Below are positions 31,980 through 42,859 of a DNA stretch of 64,000 nt, piece after piece; positions within the stretch are counted from its first letter, which is position 1; the number at the start of each line of letters is the position of its first letter. The DNA comes from Bryoerythrophyllum caledonicum (lineage: Eukaryota > Streptophyta > Bryopsida > Pottiales > Pottiaceae). A model generated the notes under the pieces. That model was not told the origin of the DNA. It saw only the letters and a list, made by a program, of their open reading frames with translations, and searched no databases. The position numbers and the translations under genes were made by a program. Where the stretch lies: assembly GCA_963971425.1 (NCBI GenBank), contig OZ020514.1, positions 14,575,218 through 14,639,217 of the forward strand, in the 5' to 3' direction.

Positions 31980-34900
31980 ATGTCAGGTGCTAGTGGCTCA
32001 AGTAAGGAACTCATTTTCCTCATTCGACCTAGTTGTTTATAGTATTTTTAACTATCTGTTTGTCAAAGTGTTAGAATCCTGAGCACAACGCACTGGCAAA
32101 CCTAGATCAGGTCTTCGGCTTCGTCAAAGGGGCAGTACAGGTGACTTGTATCAATCTGCATCCGACTTGGTCGGAAAATTGGGCACTCCTTTAGATTATG
32201 CTGGAGCTCTGAAATGAATCTTACAATGGTGCGTCGATAGCAATAACCTTTAATTTGAAACCTAAAGTGCTTGATGTGGCCTTTTGTTACGGACGAATGA
32301 GTTACGTTTCGGGCTCGATAGAGTCAAATTGGAACGTGGATCCAGGCGCCGGAAATAGTTTTCAGTTCACTCAAGTTTCGAGAATCTTTTGGAGCAGACA
32401 ACGAATCACCACTTCAAACAATTAGGTTAACCTCATCTGGGAAGTTGCTGCAGGGCCATCGCAAATGTTTAACGGATGGGACGACCCGGTGGACGGCTGG
32501 GAACTCCAGCCTTCGTACAGCGGTGGCTATGGCGACAACAGCAACGGCAAGACGCCCTTCGACACAGCCTCGAACGGCTCCAGCTCGTTCATGAAGGTGA
32601 AGTCACGCAAAGTGGGTATTAACCGGCTGGACTATTCCGCATCGCTTCACCCGGGTGGACGAGGACGAGGGGGACGAGGAGCAGGACGAGCAGCTGGGAC
32701 ATCCAACCGAGGAGGCCGAGGAGGCCGAGGCGGCAATCTAAACGGCTTGCGAGGTGGGGCGAGGTCGCAACCACAGGGTTCTTGGGACCAGAGCAATAAC
32801 AATTTCAGACAGTTCGAGGATTATGGCGGTGGTCCGCAGGGATGGGAGGGCAATGGTGGGGGAGTTCAAGTGCTGTCGTTGAGTACTAAAAATGAATGGC
32901 AACATGGAAAGAACTCTTCGAACGGTGGTTTGTCTGAGAGCTCATCTGGAAGCGGACCGAGGAGGAAGGGGCTTAGTAACATGCATGGGCTCATGTATGA
33001 GCAGCAAGCTGTGGACGCGGGAGGTGGCAATGTTGAGGTGTATGACTACCCAGTGAGCCCGTACTCGGACAGCCAGTGCTCGAATCTGGATCATGTGGAA
33101 GATGATAGTGATGATGCGTTCTTCAGCGACGATTCATGTAGGCAGGAAAGTCACGAGGACCAGAAAAAGCTTAAGTGGTTTCGCGACTTCTTCCAAGATC
33201 TCGAGAGCATAAATCACGGGCAGCTGAATGAACACGACCGCCAGTGGCACTGCCCAGCCTGCAAGGGCGGCCCGGGCGCCATTGACTGGTTTCGAGGGCT
33301 GGCTCCTCTGGCCACTCACGCGCGCACCATGAGATCGCGGAGGGTGAAGCACCATCGAAAGTTCGCGGAGGTTCTGGAGGAGGAGTTGCGCATTCGGCGC
33401 TCTGGATTTCCGAGCGTAGAGAGTGTGCAAGGTGTGTTCGGGAAGTGGAAGGGAATAAACGATGAGACGGATACTCAGCAGCCGCTCGTCATCTGGCCTC
33501 CCATTCTAGTTATTCAGAACACGCAGCTCGATCAAGACGACGAAGGCAAAGTATATGCATCTTATAGCACGATCGCATTCCTCTTTCTGCCTTTCCGTCA
33601 ATTGGAAATTGTACCAATTCTTTTTTGTTCCTCTGAATTCCTCTATAGCATATTTAAGGCTTTCTGAGGAAGCAACTAGACACATCTTTTGGATACTTTT
33701 TTCTGTGTTACTTTTTGCTGTGAAATATTCCTAGATCATTGATGTTGACGCAAGTTGTTGACGTGTTTGCTTCTTCGCAGTGGATTGGGATGGGCAATAA
33801 GGAGCTGGTGGACATGTTTAAGGATTACAACCCGTTGAAGCCTCGTCACGCCTACGGTCCGCTGGGCCACCGAGGGATGAGCCTACTCATATTTTCGGAC
33901 TCACCAGCTGGTTATCACGATGCAGTTCGTCTGAGCAATCATTTCGTCAACTTGCGGAGAGGACGAAACGACTGGCACCGGCCGAGCAAGCTCATATTTC
34001 GTCCTGGGGGTAACCGGATTCTCTACGGCTACTTGGCTGTGAAAGAAGATCTGGACATCTTCAACCGACACAGCAAAGGTAAGGGATCCATCCACCACTG
34101 ATTGACGGTACCCTATTGTCGTGCTTTGGTTGCAGCTCCTTCGGTTTATTTGAATAGTCTCGAGCCTCCAGCTAGTTTCCATCCAGTTGTCTTTGTTAGT
34201 TAACATCTGCCTTTTGATTATTGAAAGGTCAATCCAGATATGTTATTAAGGTCTATATCACAACGTCTTGCATTATTTCTACCATTTAACTTCTTTAATT
34301 GGACCGACTAGGGTTCATACCGAAGTATTTCTGGATTCTTTATTGGCTTGTATCCCCGTGACTGAAACCTGTCATATATTTAACGGAAATCATTTCAGTC
34401 CTTGAAATTTTCGATTCATTTTTTTTTATAATAGATATTCGAGATTAAAACTTGATGTGAATCGGGCTTGGAAGGTTCGATCTTCACTAAGTTAAATTAA
34501 AGTAAAAGTGGTTCTTAGTACTATTTTCATTTGCTTATTAAATTCGGTTCGTCTGGGTGACAACATTGTGGGGATGAGCAGGGAAGACATTGGTGAAGTA
34601 CGAAGTCCGGAAGCTGCAGGAGGTTGTGGTGGAACCTATGCAGCGGATGGAGCAGGAGAATCAGCAGATGCAGTCGTTGCAGAATGAGCACAACTCTCTG
34701 AAGAAGGCTGTCTCCGAGACCTTCAGGATTCTAGAGCTTCGTGGGGAGGAGCTCCAAGTCTTGCGAGAACGGGGTGAGAAGCAGCATGCTGAGAACAAGC
34801 GGCAGGTAAACGATCTGCTAGTGTGCAATATAATGGCAGCTTCTTAATCAATTGAATGATGATAGATCTCAATGTACTTTTAGAGTTTGTTCCAAATTTT

Positions 34901-35649
34901 TTTAATGTTTGTTTTGCTTTGTTTCTGCAGCTAGCTGACATGGAGGATTTTTTCCAACAAGAAAGTGCTCAGTGGGCGGATGATCTAGCGTCTAAGGATA
35001 GTGAGTTGCAGAAGTTGAGGGACGATTTTGACAAGATGTATTCAAGCCGGTGTCAAGAGCTGGAAGCCCAGCGTTCTAGTCTTCCCAACAACCAGGAGCA
35101 GCAAACTTTGTAAGATTTTGGCGACATCTGGAATACGTTCATGACCCTTATACTTGCTTCGCAGATGTTTGCCATGTGTAGGATTGGGGAATCTTGTCTA
35201 GGACAAGCCTTTTGGAACTATTTCCAACTGGATCTAGTGGTTGACAAATTGGAGTTGACCCTTAACGAGGTTTTGTACATGGTATGATAAAAAAACCATA
35301 TAGGAATTCAGAACACTGTTCGTGAGCCCTTGTCAGCTCATCTAGAGTAAAATAAAAGTGTTAATGGGGGAGGTTGCGGTAGCTTGTCTAAAGTTTAAAT
35401 AAATTTGAACTCGCTTTTTTATTGTGCAGAATGACAGACAATATCTTGCAAAAGACAAGGGAAGTAGAAGGTAGTTTGCTGGAGGCTCAAGATTTCGAAC
35501 ATAAGCTCAAGGAGCTGGAACAAAAGCACCACGAGCGCCGTGTTCAGTTTCAAAAGCAGCAGCATGAGGCTGCCCTTGCATTTGAGCAGCAGATCAAGAC
35601 AGAAAGGACGGAGTTTCTGCATAGCTTTGAGAAGCAATTGCTCCAGTAA
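31980..35649 (+). CDS. SGS3: SGS3-like protein (zf-XS and XS domains), spliced
   Basis: SGS3 binds and stabilises RNA for RDR6, which makes double-stranded RNA for ta-siRNA and transposon or virus silencing in cytoplasmic siRNA bodies. Exons by frame and splice sites: 32,465-33,550, 33,781-34,078, 34,582-34,805, 34,931-35,109, 35,430-35,649; all introns are GT-AG and frames join exactly, giving 668 residues from the ATG at 32,465. A short upstream exon 31,980-32,001 joined to 32,454 would stay in frame and add 11 residues (MSGASGSRPSQ), so I take that start as likely. The domains in order are a Gly/Arg-rich RGG-like region (about 60-110), an acidic stretch, a zf-XS finger (WHCPACKGGPGAIDWF with following His), the XS domain (WPPILVIQNT, WIGMGNKELVDMF, YGPLGHRGMSLLIF, LYGYLAVKEDLDIFNRHS) and a C-terminal coiled coil. 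Length is near the usual 600-650. Exons 4 and 5 end at TTTGTAAG and CCAGTAAGT, where read-through would also stop. Confidence 0.9.
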
Positions 35650-36136
35650 GTGCGTTTTCTTGTAGATGGGAGCTGAATTTTCCTCGTACTGTGGGTTTTT
35701 AGAGGTTTTGATACCCGTCGTTTTTCGTTACTACTTTATCGCGAGGTGTACCGAGCACTCGGCCGAAGATTTGTCATGACACTCTTTTAGCCATTTGGCT
35801 TGCACTTCATCTGAAAAACTAGGGAACAAGCGTTGCATTGTACTCAAAATGGAAATGAATCCTACAGTTCTTACAAGCGTTTGCCCGTGCCATTGAGCAC
35901 AGTTGTTGAACTTGCGGTCGCTATGTCGTTCATCCTGAAGGATCAGAGTGCACCAAAGAAGTACCACTATCAAAGATTTACTGGTATCAGTTATATGTGA
36001 TTTTATGTGAATTCAACCTCTTTTGGTTTTAATCCTACTGATTATGCAATATTAAAAGTTATTAGATATGCAATAGCATGGTTAGAACTTGTTTTAGTTA
36101 TTTTTGAGAACAAAGGTGGTCGTTCCATGCATCTTA
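35650..36136. other. SGS3 3' flank
   Basis: Probably 3' UTR followed by unassigned sequence. A minus-strand open frame at 35,973-35,731 shows no known domain. Confidence 0.4.
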
Positions 36137-36530
36137 GGGCCGCTTTACACTATGGTGGAGAAGTTCACCGGTCAAGAATTCAAGGGAAATGGAGCAATAT
36201 GATTGGAGAAAAAATTGTTCTTCACTGGATTGGGTTTACACTATGGCCAATACTTGACCGGTGGAGAACTTCAAGCATGGATGATAAAATGACATGGCCG
36301 CCTATGTGGCAAAACTTTTTTGAAGAGTTCTTCTCCGGTGGGCTCGTTTCTTGTCCGGCCTCAAACCCCCGGACAAGAAACCAATCCACCGGAGAAGAGC
36401 AACTTCTTCATGCATTACTTTATTCTTTTTTTGTCTTGTCCAACATCCACCGCTTGCCTCAAATAACCATGTCTTGGCCGAGACTTCTTGACCGGCCGGT
36501 GGAGTTCTCCACCAAAGTGTAAAACCCCCC
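36137..36530. mobile_element. Tourist-like MITE with TTA target duplication
   Basis: The ends are imperfect inverted copies: GGGCCGCTTTACACTATGG at the left and, read in reverse, GGGGGGTTTTACACTTTGG at the right; both continue into GGTGGAGAA and CACCGG words. TTA flanks both sides (36,134-36,136 and 36,531-36,533), as for PIF/Harbinger elements. Its middle is a further palindrome: CTTCTCCGGTGG and TTTCTTGTCCGG on the left of centre, their complements on the right (36,326-36,405). A 171-residue open frame across it is fortuitous. Confidence 0.75.
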
Positions 36531-36533
36531 TTA

Positions 36534-37125
36534 GTTGCCTTTTTCTCTTGAGGTGATTTTAGATTCTATAGCTATTTTGGGTTGATTCTTATTATATGAT
36601 TAGTAGAAGAAGTCAAAACACTCGGTGTATATGTAGATTATCCTTTGTGGTGATCACAAGTGATATAACGGCCGCCTCTGAGAAACCCCAAGAAGTCTAT
36701 GGAAAATAGAAAAAGTAGAAGCTGTGGCTTATAAATGGTAAGTGGAGGTGAAATTTCAAGTTTTTAGTTGACTTTGATTTTGACTAAAGGTGACAGGATT
36801 TGAACCTATGACCCTCTATGGATTTGCCTAAATACCCCGATGGAACGTTGCAGCAAGCCTCAGGCTTGGAAGGGTGGGGGAGGGTAGGGACAAAACCGGC
36901 CCCTATTTTTATGTTGGAGGGGGCCCTATTCGATCAACGTAGGGGCTTCTGAGGGTAACTTGGGCCCACAAGTCCCAATTTTGAAATAAAAAAACCAAAA
37001 AATTCCTCGAGGATCCTAAAACGGGTAGGGCTAGAAAAATGGACCCACCTGAGGGTGTGGTTTGGTGCAACGCTCGACCGGGGTCAATAAAGAGATTCAC
37101 TCTCTATACCCAAAACACATGCACT
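36534..37125. other. Unassigned spacer
   Basis: No gene or repeat supported. Around 36,865 and 36,910 there are short G-rich runs. Confidence 0.3.
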
Positions 37126-37138
37126 ACCGGACTATGCT

Positions 37139-38979
37139 TTGAAAACCGAATACGGGAGCTTAAAAGGAACGAGCAAAACATCACGTCCGAAGACATCAAC
37201 ACAGAATCGGCACCAGGCCTCCGGCAACTCACAAGCCAAAAGGCAGAAAGGACAACACAAGCCATCCAAAGGGAAGGAAAACCCCAAGAAGTCCAAGGAA
37301 CAATCCAAGCAGCAGGAAAGGATAGAGTCCAAGGACAAAGAAACGAAAATTACTTTGGTTCCAAAATAAAGTCATGCCAGTCTATAACAGGGCACTGGTC
37401 CAACGAAAGCACGTCGACCAGCGCTTCCGACTCCGAAGCGATCCCTTGCCTCCGAAGAAACAGAGCCGCAATCTCGACGCCCAGAGCCTCCACCGACTCC
37501 GAAGCGCTCCCCTGACTCCGAAGCGATCCCTTGCCTCCGAAGAAACAGAGCCGCAATCTCGACGCCCAGAGCCTCCACCGACTCCGAAGCGCTCCCCTGA
37601 CTCCTAGGAACCTGAGCCCCCACCTCCCCGCTCTGAGTTTCCACCGACCTAGGCGCCAACGTCGCAAAGAAGTTCTCGCAGAACCGAGACCCTAACGTCC
37701 CATTGTCGAACTCCTCGCGAGACCCGGTCCAGAAATTAGTCTGGCTCCGAAGATCCTCCTTCGCTTCACGCTTCATGTCCCTCATAATTCCATCCAAGAT
37801 CTCCCCTGTCAGGCGTTCAGCCTCCTCCCTTCTCTCCAGGGCGATGCGTTCTTGCTCGCTCTCCTCTTCATTTTCCTGAGAACCCAAATCCTGTATAGAG
37901 GGTTGAGTTAGTCCTGACCGAAAGGTCCTATACCTCATCGCCAGATCTCTAGGCAAAAACTTCCTGTGTGGGACGATATTCCACTAAAGGGATGTCCCCA
38001 AAAAGCAAAAAACCTCTCCTTGAGCCTACGCCGCCCTAAACTCTCCTTCCTTCTTCTGCTGCTTCGCTGATTTGACTTTCCCTCCTGAGTACCGCATGAG
38101 CTCTTGCCAAGGCCCCATTCCTGCCTGAATGGTCTGTTGCCAAGCCTTGAAAAGCGCCACACCAACATGGAATTCGCCCTCCCTGAGATCAAAATCACAC
38201 TTTTGGCACCAAAGTTGCCAGATAAGGCACCACCGTAACACATTCCATGGCTTCCTATTTAAGCAAGTCACCACGAGCCTTTTCCGCACCTCCAGTTCCC
38301 TTGTTAGCGCCTCCCACCAAGTTCTGAGACGTGGATCAAGTCCCGCGATTTGTCTCATACGTCGAACCTTCTTCCATACTCCTTCCACCGCTGGGCACAA
38401 GAAAAACATGTGCTCCGAAGTTTCTAAGGCCCTGAGACTATACAGATTGCATATCCCGTCCTGCCTAGGCATTTTCTTTTCTTTACGCCATGCCGCCAGA
38501 GGCAGCCCTCCCTGACTCGTAAGCCAAACCATCGTGGACACCTTGCGCGGAGTCCAAACATCCCAAAGATCCTCGTAGAAGGCTTTGATTTGCGCCGCCG
38601 TATAACCCCTCTCCTGCATCACTACCGTAAGTTTAGGTGTTTTATCCTGTAGCTAGTTCAGGATCTTGTACCCCTTCTTCGTGGTATACGAGAAGAAGTT
38701 GCCTCGCTTAATATGACCAATGGGATCCCACTCCCACTCCTTCAGGTCGAGATCCAAGTCCTCCACCCTTCCTTGTTCAAAAGTGTAAAGCTACCACCCT
38801 CCCGGTGGGGGATCCGGCGGATTAAACGCCCCCACCCCTCCTCCGGGCTCTTAAGGATAGTCCTCACTCTGGAGAGTGGCCACACCGACAAGGGGACCGG
38901 CTCCTCCCCCGAAACAGCCACCAACTCGTCCAAACCTGGCTGCCACTGGATAACGTAAACCAGGATGACCCGCACTTAG
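37139..38979 (-). pseudogene. LINE-type remnant with RT zinc-binding domain
   Basis: On the minus strand, 38,975-38,742 gives Trp-rich sequence (IQWQPGLDELV, SVWPLSRVRTIL, GWGRLIRRIPH); after a frameshift, LDLKEWEWDPIGHIKRGNF runs to a stop; then 38,622-38,026 gives WTPRKVSTMVWLTSQGGLP, LETSEHMFFLCPAVEGVWKKV, the zf-RVT domain found after the reverse transcriptase of plant LINEs (one Cys of the cluster is replaced). 37,956-37,372 is an acidic, Glu/Arg-rich tail with a duplicated segment. The RT core is missing. A 13-bp repeat ACCGGACTATGCT stands at both sides (37,126-37,138 and 38,980-38,992), which fits a LINE target duplication, though no poly-A tract is seen. Confidence 0.65.
37431..37600. 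repeat. 85-bp tandem duplication
   Basis: CTCCGAAGCGATCCCTTGCC and the following 65 bases recur with a period of 85 bp (37,431 and 37,516). As 85 is not a multiple of three, the copies are read in different frames, and any protein over them is shifted. Confidence 0.85.
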
Positions 38980-38992
38980 ACCGGACTATGCT

Positions 38993-39270
38993 ACACCTTG
39001 TTTGATGTTCCGTAATGAATACTTGAAAAATGCTTAGACTGTTTGTTATTAAGGAAGATACAAAAAAAACTAAGACTAATAAATAAAAACTATAATTTTT
39101 AACACCACTGAGAAAAGCACTACCATCTTGTTCAATTTTATTTTTTGCTTGAAAATCATTTTTTTGCGGGTGATTATTATTGTTTCAGATTTTTAATGCT
39201 CGCCAAAGGCCATAAGATTTATAATGCAATTACATATGATTGCATCATAAAGCCAAGTATTCAAATAATA
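38993..39270. other. AT-rich spacer
   Basis: Runs of A and T; nothing else recognised. Confidence 0.3.
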
Positions 39271-40001
39271 TTAGGGTTGGTACTCGTCGTCTCGATAGTG
39301 AGAGCGGAGGGTGGTGTGTTAAATTTACGTTTGTATGTTTTGTATTTTAAAACCTGTAAGCTCAAATCGAATCTAAATCGAATCTGGTACATCCCCCGTT
39401 GTCATCAACTGGCTAGGGCAATCCGAAGTGAAATAAATGTATGTAAATGCAATAATCAAATTTACCCATTATATACGCATTATCTATATATATAATAGGC
39501 GATAGTCTGTCCGTCCGCCGCTCCCGGTCACGTGACCTTTGGAATTGCCATTTGAAACAAATGTGCCTTTTGAATTGAATGTGAACTTTAGAAGAATCCT
39601 CCATATATGCCCTTTGGAGGAATCCTTTATAGTGCCCTTTTATTCAAATTTGGCTTATTGAATTTAAAAATTGTATTATATATCAAAAATAGAAAAATAA
39701 AACCATAATTTCCAACATATTGAGACTACACAATATACTACCTCGGGTACATAAAATAAATGATAGTTATCTAAAGACAATAACACGTATATGAAATAAA
39801 TAATGGATATTTAAAGTGAATAATAGGTATATATAGTATATAATGCATATATAATGGGTAAATTTTATTTTTGCATTTACACATGTTTATTTAACTTGGG
39901 ATTGGGAGTTCACATTCAATTCAAAGGGCACATTTGATTCAAATGGCAATTCCAAAGGTCACGTGATTGGGAGATAAACAGACGCCTATTATATAGGTAG
40001 A
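39271..40001 (-). mobile_element. Helitron-like non-autonomous element
   Basis: Read on the minus strand it begins TCTACCTATATAATAGGCG at 40,001 and ends CTAA at 39,274; the base before is A and the base after is T, as for Helitron insertion between A and T. The start continues with CACGTGACC and the end carries a CACACCACCCTCCGCTCTC block; both blocks recur in the element at 58,854-59,348. Oddly, a second copy of the 5' end, in plus orientation, sits inside at 39,484 (TCTATATATATAATAGGCG), so about 100 bp at 39,484-39,585 and 39,900-40,001 form an inverted repeat. No hairpin near the CTAA end was certain. Confidence 0.55.
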
Positions 40002-42859
40002 TATTACTAATCTTTCAGTTCTGTTATTAATTATGTAAATCCATGGGGAACAACCATGAATAATCATGGGTAAATAAAAGGGCCAAGATTATAAAATATT
40101 CATTTTAAGAAAGCAAAAAAAATGTTTTTTTTAATTTTTTGTAGAAAATATTGTAGCCTGGAAGCCTTAGCGCTTCACTTAAGGTCTTCAACCTCAACAC
40201 CATGCGCTTTATTATGTTCATTGAAGGAAAATTCAGAAAAATAATAATTTCCTTACTCCTGTATCCACTTGTTAAAGATCCAAGCCTTGCAAAGTCCGTG
40301 AAAACTCCGCTATGCAATTCAATCTATTACATGGTTAACTTGGAAGGCTGCAAACAAAATAATCGTGTCGGACTCAAGGCTTTTGGCTCCAAGGCATTTA
40401 ATTCTCTTTCGCAAGCTAAAATCATTGTATTCGCATTGCAAATAAATTGTAAGTTGCATCCTTTCTTCAATCCAAAAGGCGCAGGGAAGATCGGTATGTA
40501 AATGTTTTTAGGCTTTTTTTTAACCAATGGGCCATATTTATAGGGGTCAAAGACCATTCATAAATTAGTTATAATAATAAATTTATTAGCCGCTTTATAG
40601 TTTCAACATTTCTACCATCCCGATTGCTTATTTGTTCTCAAGCCCATAGAGTTGAAAAGGTATTAATTGTGAAAAGATATTTTGGTAATAAGTTTTTCAA
40701 AAAATTATACATGGTATGTCCTCGTAGAATGCTTTGTGCTGGATAAGTAACATATCCTGTGTCTTTTTATGACTCTTGATTCAGTAGAAATATATTAAAT
40801 CGAAACAAATTTTTTGTCATATTGAAGATAAGTTGCCTAAAGCATCATGGCATAAGTGAAAGGTAACAAAGAAGCAAGCACTTCCATCTTACATGCCTTA
40901 CTCATCTGATATGGCATGGTAAAAAATAAAGCTCCCACTTTGTGCTATCTTTGTTTTGTGACATGACATGGTTTAATTGTTGAGGCTAGTACGCAAGCTT
41001 TTATAACCTAAAGAAAAAAAAAAAACAACAACAATTAAAATTTGCTAGAAAATCGAACATACGTGAAATGGAATAAAGATGAACTAAGCTACCTACAAAT
41101 ATAACCAAAATTAACACCTATATCTTTAAGTCTAATTGCAAGATGAAAGATCATTAACATATTTTACTTCATTAATGCAAAATAAAGCTTTTTTTTAAAA
41201 GCAATACTCTTTCTGAGTGCAGGAAGCACATCATCTTCAAAATAAAATCTCCCGCTTATTAGGGTAACATCTACATTGTACTGGCAAACACGATTGGAAA
41301 TTTCTTGTATCTGGAATGGCTGTTGTCGATGTTTTGAAAATCAATCATGCATTAGTGAATTTTTCCGTTTGTGGTAGCTAATTATCCATCTTTAGACTAT
41401 TACATTGTGATTATATCGTCGTTGGTAAGAGCATCACCAGCAGTCACGTAATAGGTCACTGAAATAGAATACTTAGCGGCGCCAGGTCTCTAGAGCTGAA
41501 AACAGCTCTCCACCAACAACTTCACAAAACTAGAAAAGTAACGTTTGCCTCTCAAAACCTACAACTCAACGCTACAGGGAAATTGGATATAATTGACTTT
41601 CACTTCATATTCTCCACATTTGCAACTCATACAGTGTTTGGATTCTAGCAAGCTTGTGAGTAAAAACGTGTGGATTTATCATGTCTCCCTCGGATAGGTA
41701 CACACACAACATTGATAGAGTTAGAATTAGAGTGTAATTATTACCTTGATGTTGATATGAGTTGGTATACAGTTGCATAAGTGGGTGCTCAAATTGTGCA
41801 CAGTTGGTAGCTGAATTGCAAAGCTGTGTTATCAGATTGTGCACATTCACTTCATTTCCATAGCGCCATTGAATAATATCGTGCCAATTCAAAGTCATCA
41901 CTTAGAATCCACCTTCGAGAGTAGCGAATAGGACCATGCACTTCATGAAGGGAGCTGCGATTGTTATGGAAGTATTCCTAATTCTCTTATTGAGACTCAA
42001 ATTGAAAAATTTCGAGGCACTTGTGTTGAATCTCGTGATCAAGAGAAAGATGTATCAACAAGTGAGTTGAAGCTCTTTTATATAAAGGGGGCCAAGAGAA
42101 GCGCTGGTGCGCTTGAGGGTGCAACTAATCAACATGTAAGTGTAACCTAACCTTAATGAACAAAATCAATGTACTTGAACGTAAGAAGGATTCCTCTTCA
42201 ACAATACCCTCCCTGAAACCCGAATGGGTGAAAGCAAAACAAGAGCGTGCACTTGATAACTACGTAGGGAGAGAACCAGAGGAGAGTAATGTCGCGAAGG
42301 CAGGATGATGAAGAGTCGACGTGGGTGGAATTAAGACCCGCAGGCGGAGGCACATTATTCAGAGTGGGACTCCAGAGAGTAAGACTCGAAAGAGTAGGAG
42401 TGAGTTGTGTGTGGATTGATGAGTGGCATTTGTTGCGTGGTGAGAGTGAGGGTGAGGAGAAAGTTTAGGGTACATTAGTGTAGTGTATTGTAGTGTGTGT
42501 AGCATAATTACTTAGTTACTAAGTAGTGTAGGGAGAGTTTGGGATTAGGGTTTACAAGTGAAGGTACTTCAAATTCTACAAGAAGTTTGTGAACTTCTTT
42601 CAACATTAAAGCTTTGTTATTCTAAACCATACACCTCTCATTTTTAGATGTGCAACTCCATTATTATCTACTTTAATGTGATTTATCATTTGTAATGATT
42701 GGGGTTTTGAGGGGTGGAAGATTGGCAGGTGTTGCCATCATCTACATCAATTTCAAATTGTGTTTTTCAACATTGGAGGTATGATATTCCAAACTATATT
42801 ATTTGTATCAAATCAATGGATGAGTACATGAATGTGTTTTGCGTATGAAATAGTAAAAT
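40002..42859. other. AT-rich region without a supported gene
   Basis: Mostly AT-rich. Open frames at 40,202-40,501 (plus) and 41,901-41,605 (minus) have no recognised domain; the latter contains WHDIIQWRYGNEVNVHNL and could be a remnant of something. 42,240-42,560 is locally purine-rich. No RNA gene was found. Confidence 0.35.

Noticed and set aside
36007-36522. 171-residue open frame
   Set aside because: Lies across the Tourist-like MITE and its palindrome; no domain.
37039-37515. 158-residue plus-strand frame
   Set aside because: Overlaps the 85-bp tandem duplication and runs against the LINE strand; no domain.
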